A stretch of DNA of 64,000 bases from Spirosoma rhododendri (GTDB taxonomy: Bacteria > Bacteroidota > Bacteroidia > Cytophagales > Spirosomataceae), in contig NZ_CP051677.1 in NCBI RefSeq assembly GCF_012849055.1, positions 2,929,001 to 2,993,000 of the forward strand, in the 5' to 3' direction. Numbering within the stretch: position 1 is the stretch's first letter; the number at the start of each line of letters is the position of its first letter. Below, piece by piece: positions 1 through 8,644 of the stretch. The notes beneath the pieces were generated by a model. That model was not told the origin of the DNA, did no database searches, and was given only the letters and a program-made list of their open reading frames with translations. The translations under genes and the position numbers were made by a program.

Positions 1-111
1 CTGGGTGGTAACCTGCGCGTATCGTTCAACCAGAAGCCCGATGGTACCTTTACCGACGTGTACCTGATTGGCCCGGCCCGGCGGGTGTTCACCGGAAGCT
101 GTACAATCTGA
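1..111 (+). CDS. dapF: Diaminopimelate epimerase, C-terminal end (partial)
   Basis: The window opens inside a reading frame that is open from base 1 and stops at 109-111. The 36 visible residues run from LGGNLRVSF to a final GPARRVFTGSCTI. They resemble the end of DapF, which converts LL- to meso-diaminopimelate for lysine and peptidoglycan synthesis; in that family a PGG-L-V-F strand is followed by a TGPA-x-x-VF-x-G strand. The catalytic cysteines lie upstream of the window, so the call rests on this tail alone. The bestrophin gene starts 16 bases downstream on the same strand. Confidence 0.7.
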   Translation: MGGNLRVSFNQKPDGTFTDVYLIGPARRVFTGSCTI

Positions 112-126
112 TTTTTATCCGTTGTT

Positions 127-1056
127 ATGATCCTTTACAAAGCAAAGAGCTGGCTACCCGCTGTTTGGCATTTCCACACTGGTCCAACTGCATTTGCACT
201 GTTCCGGCGGCTGGGTGTCGTACTGATTTACGTTGCGATCGTAACGACCGTTGAAATACACTACTTCGACACTCGCCTGAAAGACACGCCCAGTTCGTTT
301 CTGTCGGCAATGGGCATTCTGCTTAGCCTGCTGCTGATCTATCGGACGAATACGGCTTATGACCGGTTCTATGAGGGTCGGACTGCCTGGGGGGCTCTGG
401 TGAATAACAGCCGGAACCTGGCGCTTTACTTTAACGCCGTACTACCGCTCGATCGACACGAAGACCGATTGTTCTTCGCAAAGATGATTTCCAACTTTCC
501 GTTCGCGCTCAAAAACCACTTGCGGGGAAGTACAAACACAGATGAACTGGAACTGCTGGACGACGAAGACAAACAAACACTGAATCGGTTCGATTACAAA
601 CCCGGTGGCGTGTCGAGCCTGCTATGGAACCGGTCAGAATCGCTGTACCGGGAGGGTATGCTGTCGACGTCGCAACATATCAACCTGAATCAGCGGCTCA
701 CAGCCATGATGGACGTGGCCGGTATCTGCGACCGGATCAAGAGTACGCCGATTCCGTTTTCGTACAACCTGTTTATCAAGCTGTTTATTACGATTTACGT
801 GGGGGTATTGCCATTTACCATCGTTCAGGCGTTTGGGTACATGACCATTCCTGCCGTGGTGCTTACTTCCTATATTCTGATTGGGCTGGAACTGATCGGG
901 GAGGAGATCGAAGACCCGTTTGGTGTCGACCGTAACGATTTGCCGCTGAATCAGATCAGCCAGTTGATTCGGGTCAACGTACACGATATCCTGAATTACG
1001 AACTGCCGCAGGCCGAGAAACAGGCCGCAAAACCCGGCTTCGTTATCGTCACGTAG
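127..1056 (+). CDS. Bestrophin family ion channel (UPF0187)
   Basis: A 309-residue membrane protein of the bacterial bestrophin family, which forms pentameric ion channels in the inner membrane. Family marks are the early hydrophobic segments after residue 25, the stretch RTNTAYDRFYEGRTAWGALV near residues 75-94 with NNSRNLAL after it, and the acidic EEIEDPFGVDRNDLPL stretch near residue 260, which in this family helps form a cytosolic cation site. The length is normal for a bacterial member. The start follows the dapF stop by 16 bases, so the two may be co-transcribed. The ion carried cannot be read from sequence. A long inverted repeat begins 10 bases after the stop. Confidence 0.88.
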   Translation: MILYKAKSWLPAVWHFHTGPTAFALFRRLGVVLIYVAIVTTVEIHYFDTRLKDTPSSFLSAMGILLSLLLIYRTNTAYDRFYEGRTAWGALVNNSRNLALYFNAVLPLDRHEDRLFFAKMISNFPFALKNHLRGSTNTDELELLDDEDKQTLNRFDYKPGGVSSLLWNRSESLYREGMLSTSQHINLNQRLTAMMDVAGICDRIKSTPIPFSYNLFIKLFITIYVGVLPFTIVQAFGYMTIPAVVLTSYILIGLELIGEEIEDPFGVDRNDLPLNQISQLIRVNVHDILNYELPQAEKQAAKPGFVIVT

Positions 1057-1065
1057 GTTTTCTTT

Positions 1066-1121
1066 CGACAGGATTACAGGATTTACTTTCTTTTTCAACA
1101 GTAAATCCTGTAATCCTGTCG
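1066..1121. repeat. Inverted unit-repeat element, ACAGGATT type
   Basis: Perfect 22-base arms (1066-1087 and 1100-1121) flank a 12-base pyrimidine-rich loop. Each arm holds the 8-base unit ACAGGATT in tandem. The element lies between convergent genes, 10 bases after the bestrophin stop and one base before the rhodanese stop, so it could form a hairpin in either transcript. Confidence 0.85.
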
Positions 1122-1122
1122 G

Positions 1123-1428
1123 TTATACATCCCCGATTAGGCCACCGTGAAGATGGTAGAGGGTGTGCTGCTGAAATTCGGGCTGACGCAACAGATCTTT
1201 AATGGCAATACGGCTGCGGGTACCGTTTGAGCACACGACGATCAGCGGATCATGGCCAGTCAGTTCGTCCTTGCGGGCTCGGATGTCGGGCAGGGGCAGG
1301 TTTAGACCACCCAGATTAAACTCGTCGAACTCCCATTCATCGCGCACATCAACAACCAGCGTGCCGGGCTGCTGCCGAAGCGAGTCGAGTTCATCCAGCG
1401 AAATATCGGAGTACGAATGAGTAAGCAT
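1123..1428 (-). CDS. Rhodanese-like domain protein
   Basis: A single rhodanese domain of 101 residues. The DVRDEWEFDEFNLGG stretch is the typical start of the active half. VVCSNGTRSRIA carries the catalytic cysteine in a six-residue loop (CSNGTRS), which suggests sulfurtransferase activity. No signal peptide or membrane segment is present, so the protein should be cytoplasmic. The longest frame begins with TTG at 1449. The ATG at 1428 (MLTHSYSDISLDEL) is preferred because it matches where such proteins normally begin. The sulfur donor and acceptor are unknown. Confidence 0.85.
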   Translation of the reverse strand: MLTHSYSDISLDELDSLRQQPGTLVVDVRDEWEFDEFNLGGLNLPLPDIRARKDELTGHDPLIVVCSNGTRSRIAIKDLLRQPEFQQHTLYHLHGGLIGDV

Positions 1429-1480
1429 ACGTCGATACAACAACGGCAATTTGCACCCTGTTCAGTACCGTAGTAGAGAA

Positions 1481-1852
1481 TCAGCGTCGACTAATCTCCA
1501 GAATAGCGATTTCGTGAACAGTGGGGCTTACCCAGCCACATGAAATAGCGCGTCGGTGGTTTGTTTCCTGAAACCGAACAATGACTGGGAGATGAACAAA
1601 CTCCTTAGGGTCGAGATTCGATTCCGCGATTATACGTCGAACGAGAGGTAACGACGCAGCGATTGGTAAATACTGTTGACCTGTGTTAGGCGAACTTCCC
1701 GAATCGAGTTGCAGGTGGAGTTCACAGCCATCAGCGTACATACTGCTATCGTAAATAAAGGCGTTGATGCCACGTTCCGGACTAACTGCACCATTATCAT
1801 CAGTATGGCAGCCAAATAGCAGGGTGAGTAGTAAGTAGCTGATATAGCGCAT
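1481..1852 (-). CDS. Hypothetical lipoprotein
   Basis: A 123-residue protein with a clear lipoprotein signal: a short hydrophobic stretch (YLLLTLLFGC) and a cysteine at residue 15, followed by HTDDN. Acidic residues soon after the lipid-bearing cysteine are associated with surface export in Bacteroidota, so an outer-membrane position is possible. The rest has no motif I recognise. It is mostly beta-type sequence with one further cysteine near residue 105. It stands alone between the rhodanese gene and htpG, with no operon partner. Confidence 0.65.
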   Translation of the reverse strand: MRYISYLLLTLLFGCHTDDNGAVSPERGINAFIYDSSMYADGCELHLQLDSGSSPNTGQQYLPIAASLPLVRRIIAESNLDPKEFVHLPVIVRFQETNHRRAISCGWVSPTVHEIAILEISRR

Positions 1853-2017
1853 ATGCTAATTGAGTTTTTCCATACAGGAGCCTGACGAATTGGGAAAGGT
1901 TGTAAAGCAGGGAGCCTTTTATTGCTGTCAATCTGTCAGCTAATTGCCCAACTGGAACAAGCTTTGTCTGGCAGTGGGCAGATACTATTTGGTTCGATTC
2001 CCTGACAAATTAGCTTT

Positions 2018-3847
2018 ATGGAAAGCATACAACACGAAAAAGGAACGATCTCGATTCATACCGAGAACATCTTCCCGATCATTAAGAAGTTTCTTTATTC
2101 CGACCATGAAATCTTCCTGCGGGAGCTGGTGTCTAATGCCGTCGATGCAACGCAGAAGCTGAAGCAGTTGGCGTCGTTTGGCGAATTCAACGGCGAGCTG
2201 GGTGACTTGAAAGTGACTGTTTCGCTGGACGAAGAAGCCAAGACCATTACCATCAGCGATAATGGTATCGGGATGACGGCCGACGAAATCAAGAAGTATA
2301 TCAATCAGATTGCGTTCTCCGGCGCGTCGGATTTTCTGGAGAAATACAAAGACAAGACTGACGATAAGGGTCAGATCATCGGGCACTTCGGACTGGGTTT
2401 CTACTCAGCGTTTATGGTGGCCAAAGAAGTTGAAATCGTCACAAAATCGTACCGCGAGAACGCTGAAGCCGCCCGGTGGGTGTGCGATGGCTCGACCGAA
2501 TACGAACTGACGGCGGCTGAACGCCCGGAGCGCGGTACCGATATCATTCTGCACATCGCCGAGGATTCGGAGGAGTTTCTGAACAAAGGCCGGATTCGTG
2601 GTATCCTCGACAAGTACGCCCGTTTCCTGCCCACACCGGTTGAGTTCGACGGTGAGGTGGTCAACAACACGACGCCGATCTGGACGAAGTCGCCTTCGGA
2701 ACTGACCGACGAAGACTACAAGACGTTCTACCGGGAGCTGTACCCGATGAGTGAGGAGCCGCTGTTCTGGATTCACCTCAACGTCGATTATCCGTTCAAC
2801 CTGACCGGGATTCTTTATTTCCCGCGCATCAAAAACGAACTGCGGTTTCAGCGGGAGAAAATCCAGCTTTACAGTCGGCAGGTGTTTATCACCGACGAGG
2901 TGAAAGACGTAGTGCCCGATTTCCTGATGATGCTGCACGGCGTTATCGACTCGCCCGATATTCCGCTGAACGTGTCGCGGAGCTTCCTGCAAGCCGATAC
3001 GAACGTCAAGAAAATCAACGGCTACATCACCCGCAAAGTCGCTGATAAACTGAATGAACTGTTTAATGCCGACCGGAAAGGATTCGAGGAGAAATTCGAC
3101 GACATCGGTTTGTTCATCAAGTATGGCATCCTGAGCGACGAGAAATTCTGGGAGCGCGCCAAAAACTTCGTACTACTCAAAAGCACCGATGGTACGTATG
3201 CCACGATCGATGAGTACCGCGAGAAGACGCAGGCCAACCAAACCAACAAGTCGGACACGCTGGTGTGGCTCTACACCACCGACCGCAAACAGCAGGATGC
3301 CTACGTAGCCTCGGCAACCCGGCGCGGGTACGACGTACTGCTGCTGGACAACGTTATCGACGCCCACTTCATCAACGCGCTGGAGTCGAAGCTGGAGAAA
3401 GTACAGCTACAGCGCGTCGATGCCGATACGCTCGACAAACTGATCGACAAAGACATCAGCAACGACAGCGTACTGTCGACCGACGATCAGACAAAGTTGA
3501 AAGAGCTGTACGAGAAGACGCTCGACAACAAGACGCTGACGATCACGGTAGCCGCGATGCCCGCCGACGAAATGCCCGTTACGATCACGCAGCCGGAGTT
3601 TATGCGTCGGATGAAAGACATGTCGGCGCTATCGGGTGAACAGTCGTTTTATGGCAATATGCCCGCGATGTATAATGTCGCTATCAACGCCAACCATCCA
3701 CTGATTGGTCGTCTGCTGGCCGAAACTGATGAAGCCGCGCAGCAATCGCTCGTCAAACAAACGTACGATTTGGCGCTACTGGCGCAGAATATGCTGACGG
3801 GCGCTGAGCTGACCGCCTTTGTGCAGCGCACGGTGGCGAAGCTGTAG
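2018..3847 (+). CDS. htpG: Molecular chaperone HtpG (Hsp90)
   Basis: A 609-residue bacterial Hsp90, an ATP-driven cytosolic chaperone. The N-terminal GHKL ATP-binding domain is complete: RELVSNAVDA with the catalytic glutamate (E36) and the Mg-binding asparagine (N40), DNGIGM at 81-86, and the GHFGLGFYS lid motif at 122-130. The middle domain contains the NVSRSFLQ stretch that carries the arginine contacting the ATP phosphate. The C-terminal dimerisation domain follows. The length is close to the E. coli protein. It is a single-gene unit that ends at a strong terminator at 3868-3897. Confidence 0.97.
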   Translation: MESIQHEKGTISIHTENIFPIIKKFLYSDHEIFLRELVSNAVDATQKLKQLASFGEFNGELGDLKVTVSLDEEAKTITISDNGIGMTADEIKKYINQIAFSGASDFLEKYKDKTDDKGQIIGHFGLGFYSAFMVAKEVEIVTKSYRENAEAARWVCDGSTEYELTAAERPERGTDIILHIAEDSEEFLNKGRIRGILDKYARFLPTPVEFDGEVVNNTTPIWTKSPSELTDEDYKTFYRELYPMSEEPLFWIHLNVDYPFNLTGILYFPRIKNELRFQREKIQLYSRQVFITDEVKDVVPDFLMMLHGVIDSPDIPLNVSRSFLQADTNVKKINGYITRKVADKLNELFNADRKGFEEKFDDIGLFIKYGILSDEKFWERAKNFVLLKSTDGTYATIDEYREKTQANQTNKSDTLVWLYTTDRKQQDAYVASATRRGYDVLLLDNVIDAHFINALESKLEKVQLQRVDADTLDKLIDKDISNDSVLSTDDQTKLKELYEKTLDNKTLTITVAAMPADEMPVTITQPEFMRRMKDMSALSGEQSFYGNMPAMYNVAINANHPLIGRLLAETDEAAQQSLVKQTYDLALLAQNMLTGAELTAFVQRTVAKL

Positions 3848-3867
3848 TCGGAGGGGCTAATCAGTAC

Positions 3868-3897
3868 GAAAGGGCCACTCAGTCGGGTGGCCCTTTC
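3868..3897 (+). terminator. Rho-independent terminator after htpG
   Basis: A perfect 11-base stem (3868-3878 with 3887-3897, GAAAGGGCCAC) and an 8-base loop, 20 bases after the htpG stop. The stem ends in a CTTTC run instead of a long T tract. Confidence 0.75.
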
Positions 3898-4189
3898 TGT
3901 TTACACAGCGGCATCAGCTGCGAATGGGTATAGGTACGTAGCTTAATTAGATTATATTGCCTCGCCAATTTATTCGTTAAGTAGTATTGAGTAAATATAC
4001 TTAGCTGGGTAGTGATTGACGTATAGAGGTAGTATGTTTGGGGCCAATTTTTGCGGTTCAACCGTCGTTAGCCGGGTATCATCGTATACAACTGTACGAT
4101 TGACTATTTCAACAGTATAATTTGTAGTAATTAACTTCATCTATTTAATCGACAGTGGTGGAATCCTGATAGATTCCTAGTCATATAAC
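3898..4189. other. AT-rich intergenic region without a gene
   Basis: AT-rich spacer between the htpG terminator and the response regulator. A 60-codon minus-strand frame covers part of it but overlaps the terminator and has no recognisable content, so I do not call it. It presumably carries the response regulator promoter, but I see no clean TAnnTTTG match. Confidence 0.5.
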
Positions 4190-4633
4190 ATGCTACAAGC
4201 GCAGTTTCCCATTTTGTTGGTCGACGACGACGAGCAGATTGCTGATGTACTGAAACGGGCAGCTCAATCGAGTTTTCCAGAAGCTTCGTTCATACACGTT
4301 GCCAGTTTTGAAGAAGCAAAATCATATATAGACGACCTGGAGGGAAGAGGCCCAAAGATCGTGTTGCTTGATATTGATCTGAAAGGGGCAGTCGATGGGC
4401 TGGATTTTCTGGCCATGTTACGGGCGCATCCTAAAGGACGGCTGTTACCCGTTGTCATGCTGTCGGGCTCGAAGACACCCCGGCAAATTGAACGGTCGTA
4501 CGCCTTTGGTGCATCAGCGTTTACGGTGAAACCCTACTCGTACAGCGACTGGAAAACGTACCTGTACAATCTCAGAACCTATTGGTTTGAAACAGTAACA
4601 CTGCTTGACTTCCGTCACCGCCGGGAAGCCTGA
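4190..4633 (+). CDS. Single-domain response regulator
   Basis: A 147-residue receiver (REC) domain with no output domain. The acidic pocket DDDE is at residues 12-15, the phosphoacceptor is D61 in LLDID, the conserved S92 sits in MLSG, and K114 in VKPY completes the active site. Such proteins relay phosphate or act through protein contacts and do not bind DNA. No histidine kinase is nearby, so the partner is unknown. The stop codon directly abuts the stop of the convergent DUF4126 gene, with no spacer. Confidence 0.9.
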   Translation: MLQAQFPILLVDDDEQIADVLKRAAQSSFPEASFIHVASFEEAKSYIDDLEGRGPKIVLLDIDLKGAVDGLDFLAMLRAHPKGRLLPVVMLSGSKTPRQIERSYAFGASAFTVKPYSYSDWKTYLYNLRTYWFETVTLLDFRHRREA

Positions 4634-5218
4634 TTAGGGTTGAGGGCGTCGGGTGAACCACACCCGACGGCGGGCCGCCAGCCGGGCCATGAAGAACAGC
4701 AGAACAACAATCAGAACTACGAAAGCAACCAGCGGTAGAAAGATTGTTAACAGCGAAAGGCTGAATGAAGCCACGTTTTCCCCCGTTGCCACTACGGGGT
4801 TAGCCAATCCGCCAGTGGTAGCGGTAGAGCCCAGTCGAAGCAGGCTGGTACCCGCCTGAATGATACCCGCTGAACCACCACCCATCAGAAGGCCCAATCC
4901 CCAGTGGAATACCGGGTTGTCGATGGGTAGGAGCGAAGTGCTGAGCAAAGTACCTGCAATGATCGATGCGGGTGTGGCGATGGTATCGAGTATGTTGTCG
5001 AGCCAGGGAATGTAATAGGCTCCCAACTCAAATACAGTGGCTACAGCTAGTCCGAATAGCGTAGTTGTCTGGCTAAGCCATTCAAAACCGGCCATTGGGC
5101 TTATATATCCGAGCCGGGCTGCTATACTCGCCAGCAGCAAGGGCACGAATACACGGAAGCCGCAGCAGGCCGCCAGCCCAACGCCCAGGCAGGCACTCAT
5201 TATCCAGGCAATAGACAT
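4634..5218 (-). CDS. DUF4126 family membrane protein
   Basis: A 194-residue membrane protein of the DUF4126 type. The N-terminal stretch ACCGFRVFVPLLLASIAARL and the glycine-rich LGLLMGGGSAGIIQAGTSLLR near the middle fit that family. Several hydrophobic segments are visible, the last one ending in a basic tail (RLAARRRVWFTRR) that should be cytoplasmic. The function of the family is unknown. The gene is convergent with the response regulator and touches it end to end. Confidence 0.8.
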   Translation of the reverse strand: MSIAWIMSACLGVGLAACCGFRVFVPLLLASIAARLGYISPMAGFEWLSQTTTLFGLAVATVFELGAYYIPWLDNILDTIATPASIIAGTLLSTSLLPIDNPVFHWGLGLLMGGGSAGIIQAGTSLLRLGSTATTGGLANPVVATGENVASFSLSLLTIFLPLVAFVVLIVVLLFFMARLAARRRVWFTRRPQP

Positions 5219-5396
5219 AGTTCGTTACACTGTTTCTGTATGCCTAACCTATTTCCCGAAGAAGGGTTTGTTTGAAACGCCAGTTTCATTTTGTCCGCAA
5301 CCTGCCTGTTGTCGTTTATTTACTGCGATGAACAACTTAGGTCGTCGAGGCTCACTGTTTGCAGGACCGGCAGGGGTAGTGCCGCCGTCGTAGTTG

Positions 5397-5732
5397 TCAG
5401 CGGGTTGCTGCTACGTTTTTGCTATCGTTATCGGACACAGGCAACGAATATTTCCAGAACAAACCGGGTCCCTCTAATTTGTTCGATACTGGTTCACGAC
5501 TGGCGAGTTGAATACCACAGGCAGGCATCATGTCAGAAACTGCCGACTCCGAATAAACGACTTCAATACACAGGCCCTGCTCTTCTGCCTTTTCCAGCAT
5601 ATCGAACAGATACGTCACCCCTACAATGTAGAAAGCTTCCGTCAACGTTTGCGCGTAGGTCCACTCGGGTGTGCCGCGTTTCGCAGACTCACCGATTGTC
5701 ATATACTTCTTATACAGTTCAAATCCGTTCAT
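5397..5732 (-). CDS. Hypothetical protein
   Basis: A 111-residue protein I do not recognise. It has no signal peptide or membrane segment. It begins MNGFELYKKYMTIGESAKRG, continues with an amphipathic stretch (TEAFYIVGVTYLFDMLEKAEEQG), and ends in a polar, low-order tail. A candidate promoter lies 38-68 bases upstream, which supports expression. The 178 bases between it and the DUF4126 gene hold nothing I can support. Confidence 0.5.
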   Translation of the reverse strand: MNGFELYKKYMTIGESAKRGTPEWTYAQTLTEAFYIVGVTYLFDMLEKAEEQGLCIEVVYSESAVSDMMPACGIQLASREPVSNKLEGPGLFWKYSLPVSDNDSKNVAATR

Positions 5733-5769
5733 GGTATCTGCCAGGGGAGAAAAGCAGTTAAATCGGTGG

Positions 5770-5800
5770 CAAACTGACTTATACTCAGCAGAAACACAAA
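5770..5800 (-). promoter_or_regulatory. Candidate promoter for the hypothetical gene ending at 5397
   Basis: Read on the minus strand, TTTG (5797-5800) is followed after 19 bases by TCAGTTTG (5770-5777). This is one mismatch from the Bacteroidota -7 consensus TAnnTTTG at the expected spacing. The start codon at 5732 is 38 bases further on. Confidence 0.4.
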
Positions 5801-5904
5801 TTCTGTTTAATTTTAGTTAAACAAAATTTACTAAATGGAAACATGAGATTAATTTGTATGCCGATACGGGATATATAGTGAATTAAATCAGCTGTTGCTG
5901 GTAA

Positions 5905-7416
5905 CTAGCTGAAAAACTGAGGGTTGAAATTCATCAGATAGACCTCGTCGGTGGCGCGGGTCAGAGCAGTATACAGCCAGCGAACAAATTCGTGGTTGAC
6001 CTGCCCCTCCGGTAGAAACCCCTGATCGATAAACACCGCATTCCACTGGCCACCCTGCGCCTTGTGGCAGGTCAGGGCATACGCGAATTTCACTTGCAGT
6101 GCATTCAGGTACGGGTCGCGCCGGATGGCTTCAGCTCGTTCTTTCTTACTTTTTATGTAGAAGTAATCCTGCGCAACGCTTTCGTACAGCGCTTTCGACT
6201 GTTCCTGCGTCAGCGAGGGTACGGGTGAGTGCAGCGTATCGAGCAGAATTTTGGCTTCGAAGTCCGGGTGATCTTCGTAGTCGATGAGCCGCATCGTAAC
6301 GGTCGCAAACCGGAAGCCGTGCATCTCCTCGTGCCGACGTACCTTCTGCACCTCCACAAACTCACCGTTTGCCAGAAAACCCGCCGGGGAGTCTTCGCCC
6401 AGAACGGTGTAGTTGTTCCGGGCAATCATCAGCATGTCGCCCGCGTCAAGCTCATCTTCACACTGATCGATCATTCGCCGGACGAACTGATTATACTGCG
6501 AGGCCGTCTTGTTGGATCGGCAAATGATGGCCGTATTTTCCCGGCCGTATTTGTTGTACGCGTAGCGAATGCCGTCTTCCAGCTTGGTTAGTGGCATTTT
6601 GAATATGTCGCGGAAGGAGCGAACGTCGATCTGAATGGGCGGAACGCCAGTTGCCGGTGCCGTCGGACCATCGCTCAGGAGGGCGTCGAAGCCAACCGCT
6701 TTGGGGGTAGGGTCGCCAGTACCGATACCCTGTTCGGCGAGCAGTGTCCGCAGGTCGGTGGCGTTGTAAAGAATACCCGATTCTTCATCCTGACGCATCA
6801 CTTCGGTCAGCTCCTGCTCGTAGACATGCATATCGAACGAACTCGCCAGAAAGCCCCGGTCAAGGGCGGGGCTGAGGTCGCGCCCAACGGGCGGAAGCTG
6901 CGCCGTGTCGCCCACGAGCATGAGCTTGTTGCCGGGGTTTTCAAACACAAAGTCGATCAGGTCGGTCAGTAGTCCTTTGCCCCCGAAATCGGCTTCGTCC
7001 GAGATCATTGAAGCCTCATCAACGATAAAGAGCGTGTCTTCGTGGTAGTTTTTTTGCCGCTGAAACGCGAGCGACCCCGATCCTGGATCGGCCACCTGCC
7101 GGTATATTTTTCGGTGAATGGTCTGCGCCTGCTTCTTGGAATAGCTGGCCATGACTTTTGCCGCCCGCCCGGTGGGCGCGAGCAGAACGGATTTGTAGCC
7201 GAAGCGGGGCAGAATCTTGATCAGCGTCCCAACGAGTGTGGTCTTACCCGTACCGGCATAGCCCCGGAGCAGGAAGCAGTCGCGGTATGGATCGAGTTCG
7301 GGGGTGTCGGTACTGATAAAGGCACTGATTTTATCGAAGAAGTCCAGCTGCCCGGACGTGGGTTTAAAAGGGAAACGTTTGGCCAATAAACTGGCCGCCG
7401 TCTGGGTATCATTCAT
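5905..7416 (-). CDS. RecD-like ATP-dependent DNA helicase (superfamily 1)
   Basis: A 503-residue SF1 helicase of the RecD/Dda type, expected to unwind DNA 5' to 3'. The Walker A loop is GYAGTGKTT near residues 52-60, Walker B is IVDEASMI with D133 and E134, and motif III is VGDTAQLPPVG. The C-terminal half carries LTCHKAQGGQWNAVFID and YTALTRATDEVYL, the UvrD_C_2-type motifs V and VI. It lacks the long N-terminal region of RecD2, and no recB or recC is nearby, so a stand-alone role is likely. Transcribed alone, divergent from the CBS gene 57 bases away. Confidence 0.92.
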   Translation of the reverse strand: MNDTQTAASLLAKRFPFKPTSGQLDFFDKISAFISTDTPELDPYRDCFLLRGYAGTGKTTLVGTLIKILPRFGYKSVLLAPTGRAAKVMASYSKKQAQTIHRKIYRQVADPGSGSLAFQRQKNYHEDTLFIVDEASMISDEADFGGKGLLTDLIDFVFENPGNKLMLVGDTAQLPPVGRDLSPALDRGFLASSFDMHVYEQELTEVMRQDEESGILYNATDLRTLLAEQGIGTGDPTPKAVGFDALLSDGPTAPATGVPPIQIDVRSFRDIFKMPLTKLEDGIRYAYNKYGRENTAIICRSNKTASQYNQFVRRMIDQCEDELDAGDMLMIARNNYTVLGEDSPAGFLANGEFVEVQKVRRHEEMHGFRFATVTMRLIDYEDHPDFEAKILLDTLHSPVPSLTQEQSKALYESVAQDYFYIKSKKERAEAIRRDPYLNALQVKFAYALTCHKAQGGQWNAVFIDQGFLPEGQVNHEFVRWLYTALTRATDEVYLMNFNPQFFS

Positions 7417-7473
7417 GCTACTAATTTACGAAAAAACGACTATATTCACCCGCCACTTAACCCCCTCAGTACG

Positions 7474-7911
7474 ATGAAAATACGCCAAATTCTACAAGGA
7501 AAATCAATTAACGCGCTGTTCTCGGTTGGTTCGGGAGAAACCGTACTTGACGCCCTCAAACTGATGGCCGAGAAAAATATCGGAGCCGTACTCGTTGTCG
7601 ACAACGACGAGCTGACCGGTATTTTTTCCGAGCGCGATTACGCCCGCAAGATCGTTCTGAAAGGCCGCCACTCCGACGATACGCTGGTGCGCGACGTTAT
7701 GACCCCCAACGTCATTACGATCGAACCCGAGCAGCGGCTGGAAGACTGTATGCAGATCATGTCCGACAAGCACATCCGGCACCTGCCCGTCATGGAGTCG
7801 GGTAAACTAATCGGCATTATCTCGATCAATGACGTGGTAACAGCCATCATGCGCGACCAGAAAACCCGCATCGACTCGCTGGAAAGCTACATCTCCGGTA
7901 GCCCGTACTGA
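7474..7911 (+). CDS. CBS domain pair protein
   Basis: A 145-residue protein made of two CBS domains (roughly residues 10-65 and 75-135). Both contain the usual GAVLVVDNDELTGIFSERD and RHLPVMESGKLIGIISIND hairpins. CBS pairs bind adenosine nucleotides and regulate partner proteins. There is no fused catalytic domain, so the partner is unknown. Start ATG at 7474. An inverted repeat begins 7 bases after the stop. Confidence 0.92.
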   Translation: MKIRQILQGKSINALFSVGSGETVLDALKLMAEKNIGAVLVVDNDELTGIFSERDYARKIVLKGRHSDDTLVRDVMTPNVITIEPEQRLEDCMQIMSDKHIRHLPVMESGKLIGIISINDVVTAIMRDQKTRIDSLESYISGSPY

Positions 7912-7917
7912 TGTGGT

Positions 7918-7998
7918 GTTTAAGGTTTGTTGTTTGAGGTTTAAGGTTGTTATGGCTGCTAAGCGACAACTTTAAACCTCAAACAACAAACCTCAAAC
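7918..7998. repeat. Inverted unit-repeat element, GTTTAAG type
   Basis: Arms of 33 bases (7918-7950 and 7966-7998) match at 31 positions across a 15-base loop. Each arm reads as degenerate 7-base units of the form GTTTAAG/GTTTGTT. The element fills the gap between the CBS gene stop and the promoter of the Nudix gene. Confidence 0.85.
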
Positions 7999-8008
7999 TA
8001 GAAACTTC

Positions 8009-8016
8009 TACCTTTG
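8009..8016 (+). promoter_or_regulatory. -7 promoter element of the Nudix gene
   Basis: TACCTTTG followed by C is a full match to the Bacteroidota -7 consensus TAnnTTTG. It lies 24 bases before the GTG at 8040 and inside the longer reading frame that begins at 7947, which rules out the upstream start. No clear TTG is seen at -33. Confidence 0.6.
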
Positions 8017-8039
8017 CGTCCCAAAATCTTGATTTTGCT

Positions 8040-8540
8040 GTGACGCAGGTACTTGACAAGCCCCGGCAGGAGGTGATTACGCTGTATGGAAACCGGCTTC
8101 GGCTGCGGGTCTGTGGCCTCTATTGTCAGAACGATCAGCTGCTGATGGTCCGGCACCGGGGTATCGGCCCGACCGATACATTCTGGTGTCCGCCCGGTGG
8201 GGGCGCGCAATTTGGCGAGGCCGCTCCCGACGCGCTCGTCCGTGAATTTGCCGAAGAAACCGGACTGGACGTGCAGGTGGGTGAACTGCTGTTCGTCAAC
8301 GAGTTTATGCAACCGCCCCTGCACGCGCTTGAGCTATTTTTTCGGGTCGACGCGCTGGGTGGGCAGTTGCTGGCAGGTACTGATCCGGAGATGAGCGCCG
8401 ATGGGCAAATCATTCAGGAAGTGCGGCTGATGTCGTTTGATGAGATCAAAGCATACCCGCCCGAAGAGGTCCATGCCCTGTTCCGGCTTTGCCACTCGCT
8501 CAGCGATGTCTTTGCTTTACGCGGCTATTTGCCCCGTTAA
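8040..8540 (+). CDS. Nudix hydrolase
   Basis: A 166-residue Nudix protein that should hydrolyse a nucleoside diphosphate linked to another group. The Nudix box is complete: GGGAQFGEAAPDALV then REFAEETGLDV, supplying the metal-binding glutamates. The longest frame starts at 7947, but its first 31 codons run through the inverted repeat and over the -7 element at 8009. The GTG at 8040 (VTQVLDKPRQEV) is therefore chosen. The substrate cannot be told from the sequence. Confidence 0.85.
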   Translation: MTQVLDKPRQEVITLYGNRLRLRVCGLYCQNDQLLMVRHRGIGPTDTFWCPPGGGAQFGEAAPDALVREFAEETGLDVQVGELLFVNEFMQPPLHALELFFRVDALGGQLLAGTDPEMSADGQIIQEVRLMSFDEIKAYPPEEVHALFRLCHSLSDVFALRGYLPR

Positions 8541-8644
8541 GGCAGTAAAAAGCCAGTTTTGCTTCTTTACCGTAGACTCATCTCGCAAAAAATAAGTAGG
8601 TTGTAACACCAAACGATTGTCTGGTTCCTGTGCAGATTCTTCAG

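Noticed and set aside
3879..4061. A 60-codon minus-strand frame after htpG
   Set aside because: It overlaps the htpG terminator, is AT-rich, and shows no conserved content.
5291..5777. Plus-strand frames (5291-5761 and 5508-5777) opposite the hypothetical gene at 5397-5732
   Set aside because: They have no family resemblance and no promoter. The minus-strand frame has a candidate promoter and a sounder composition, though it is itself only a moderate call.
7918..7998. Inverted repeats read as ordinary Rho-independent terminators
   Set aside because: Unlike the real terminators here (46279, 56191, 12597), they are AT-rich, have arms of about 22-41 bases, loops mostly over 12 bases, internal periodicity and no T tract.
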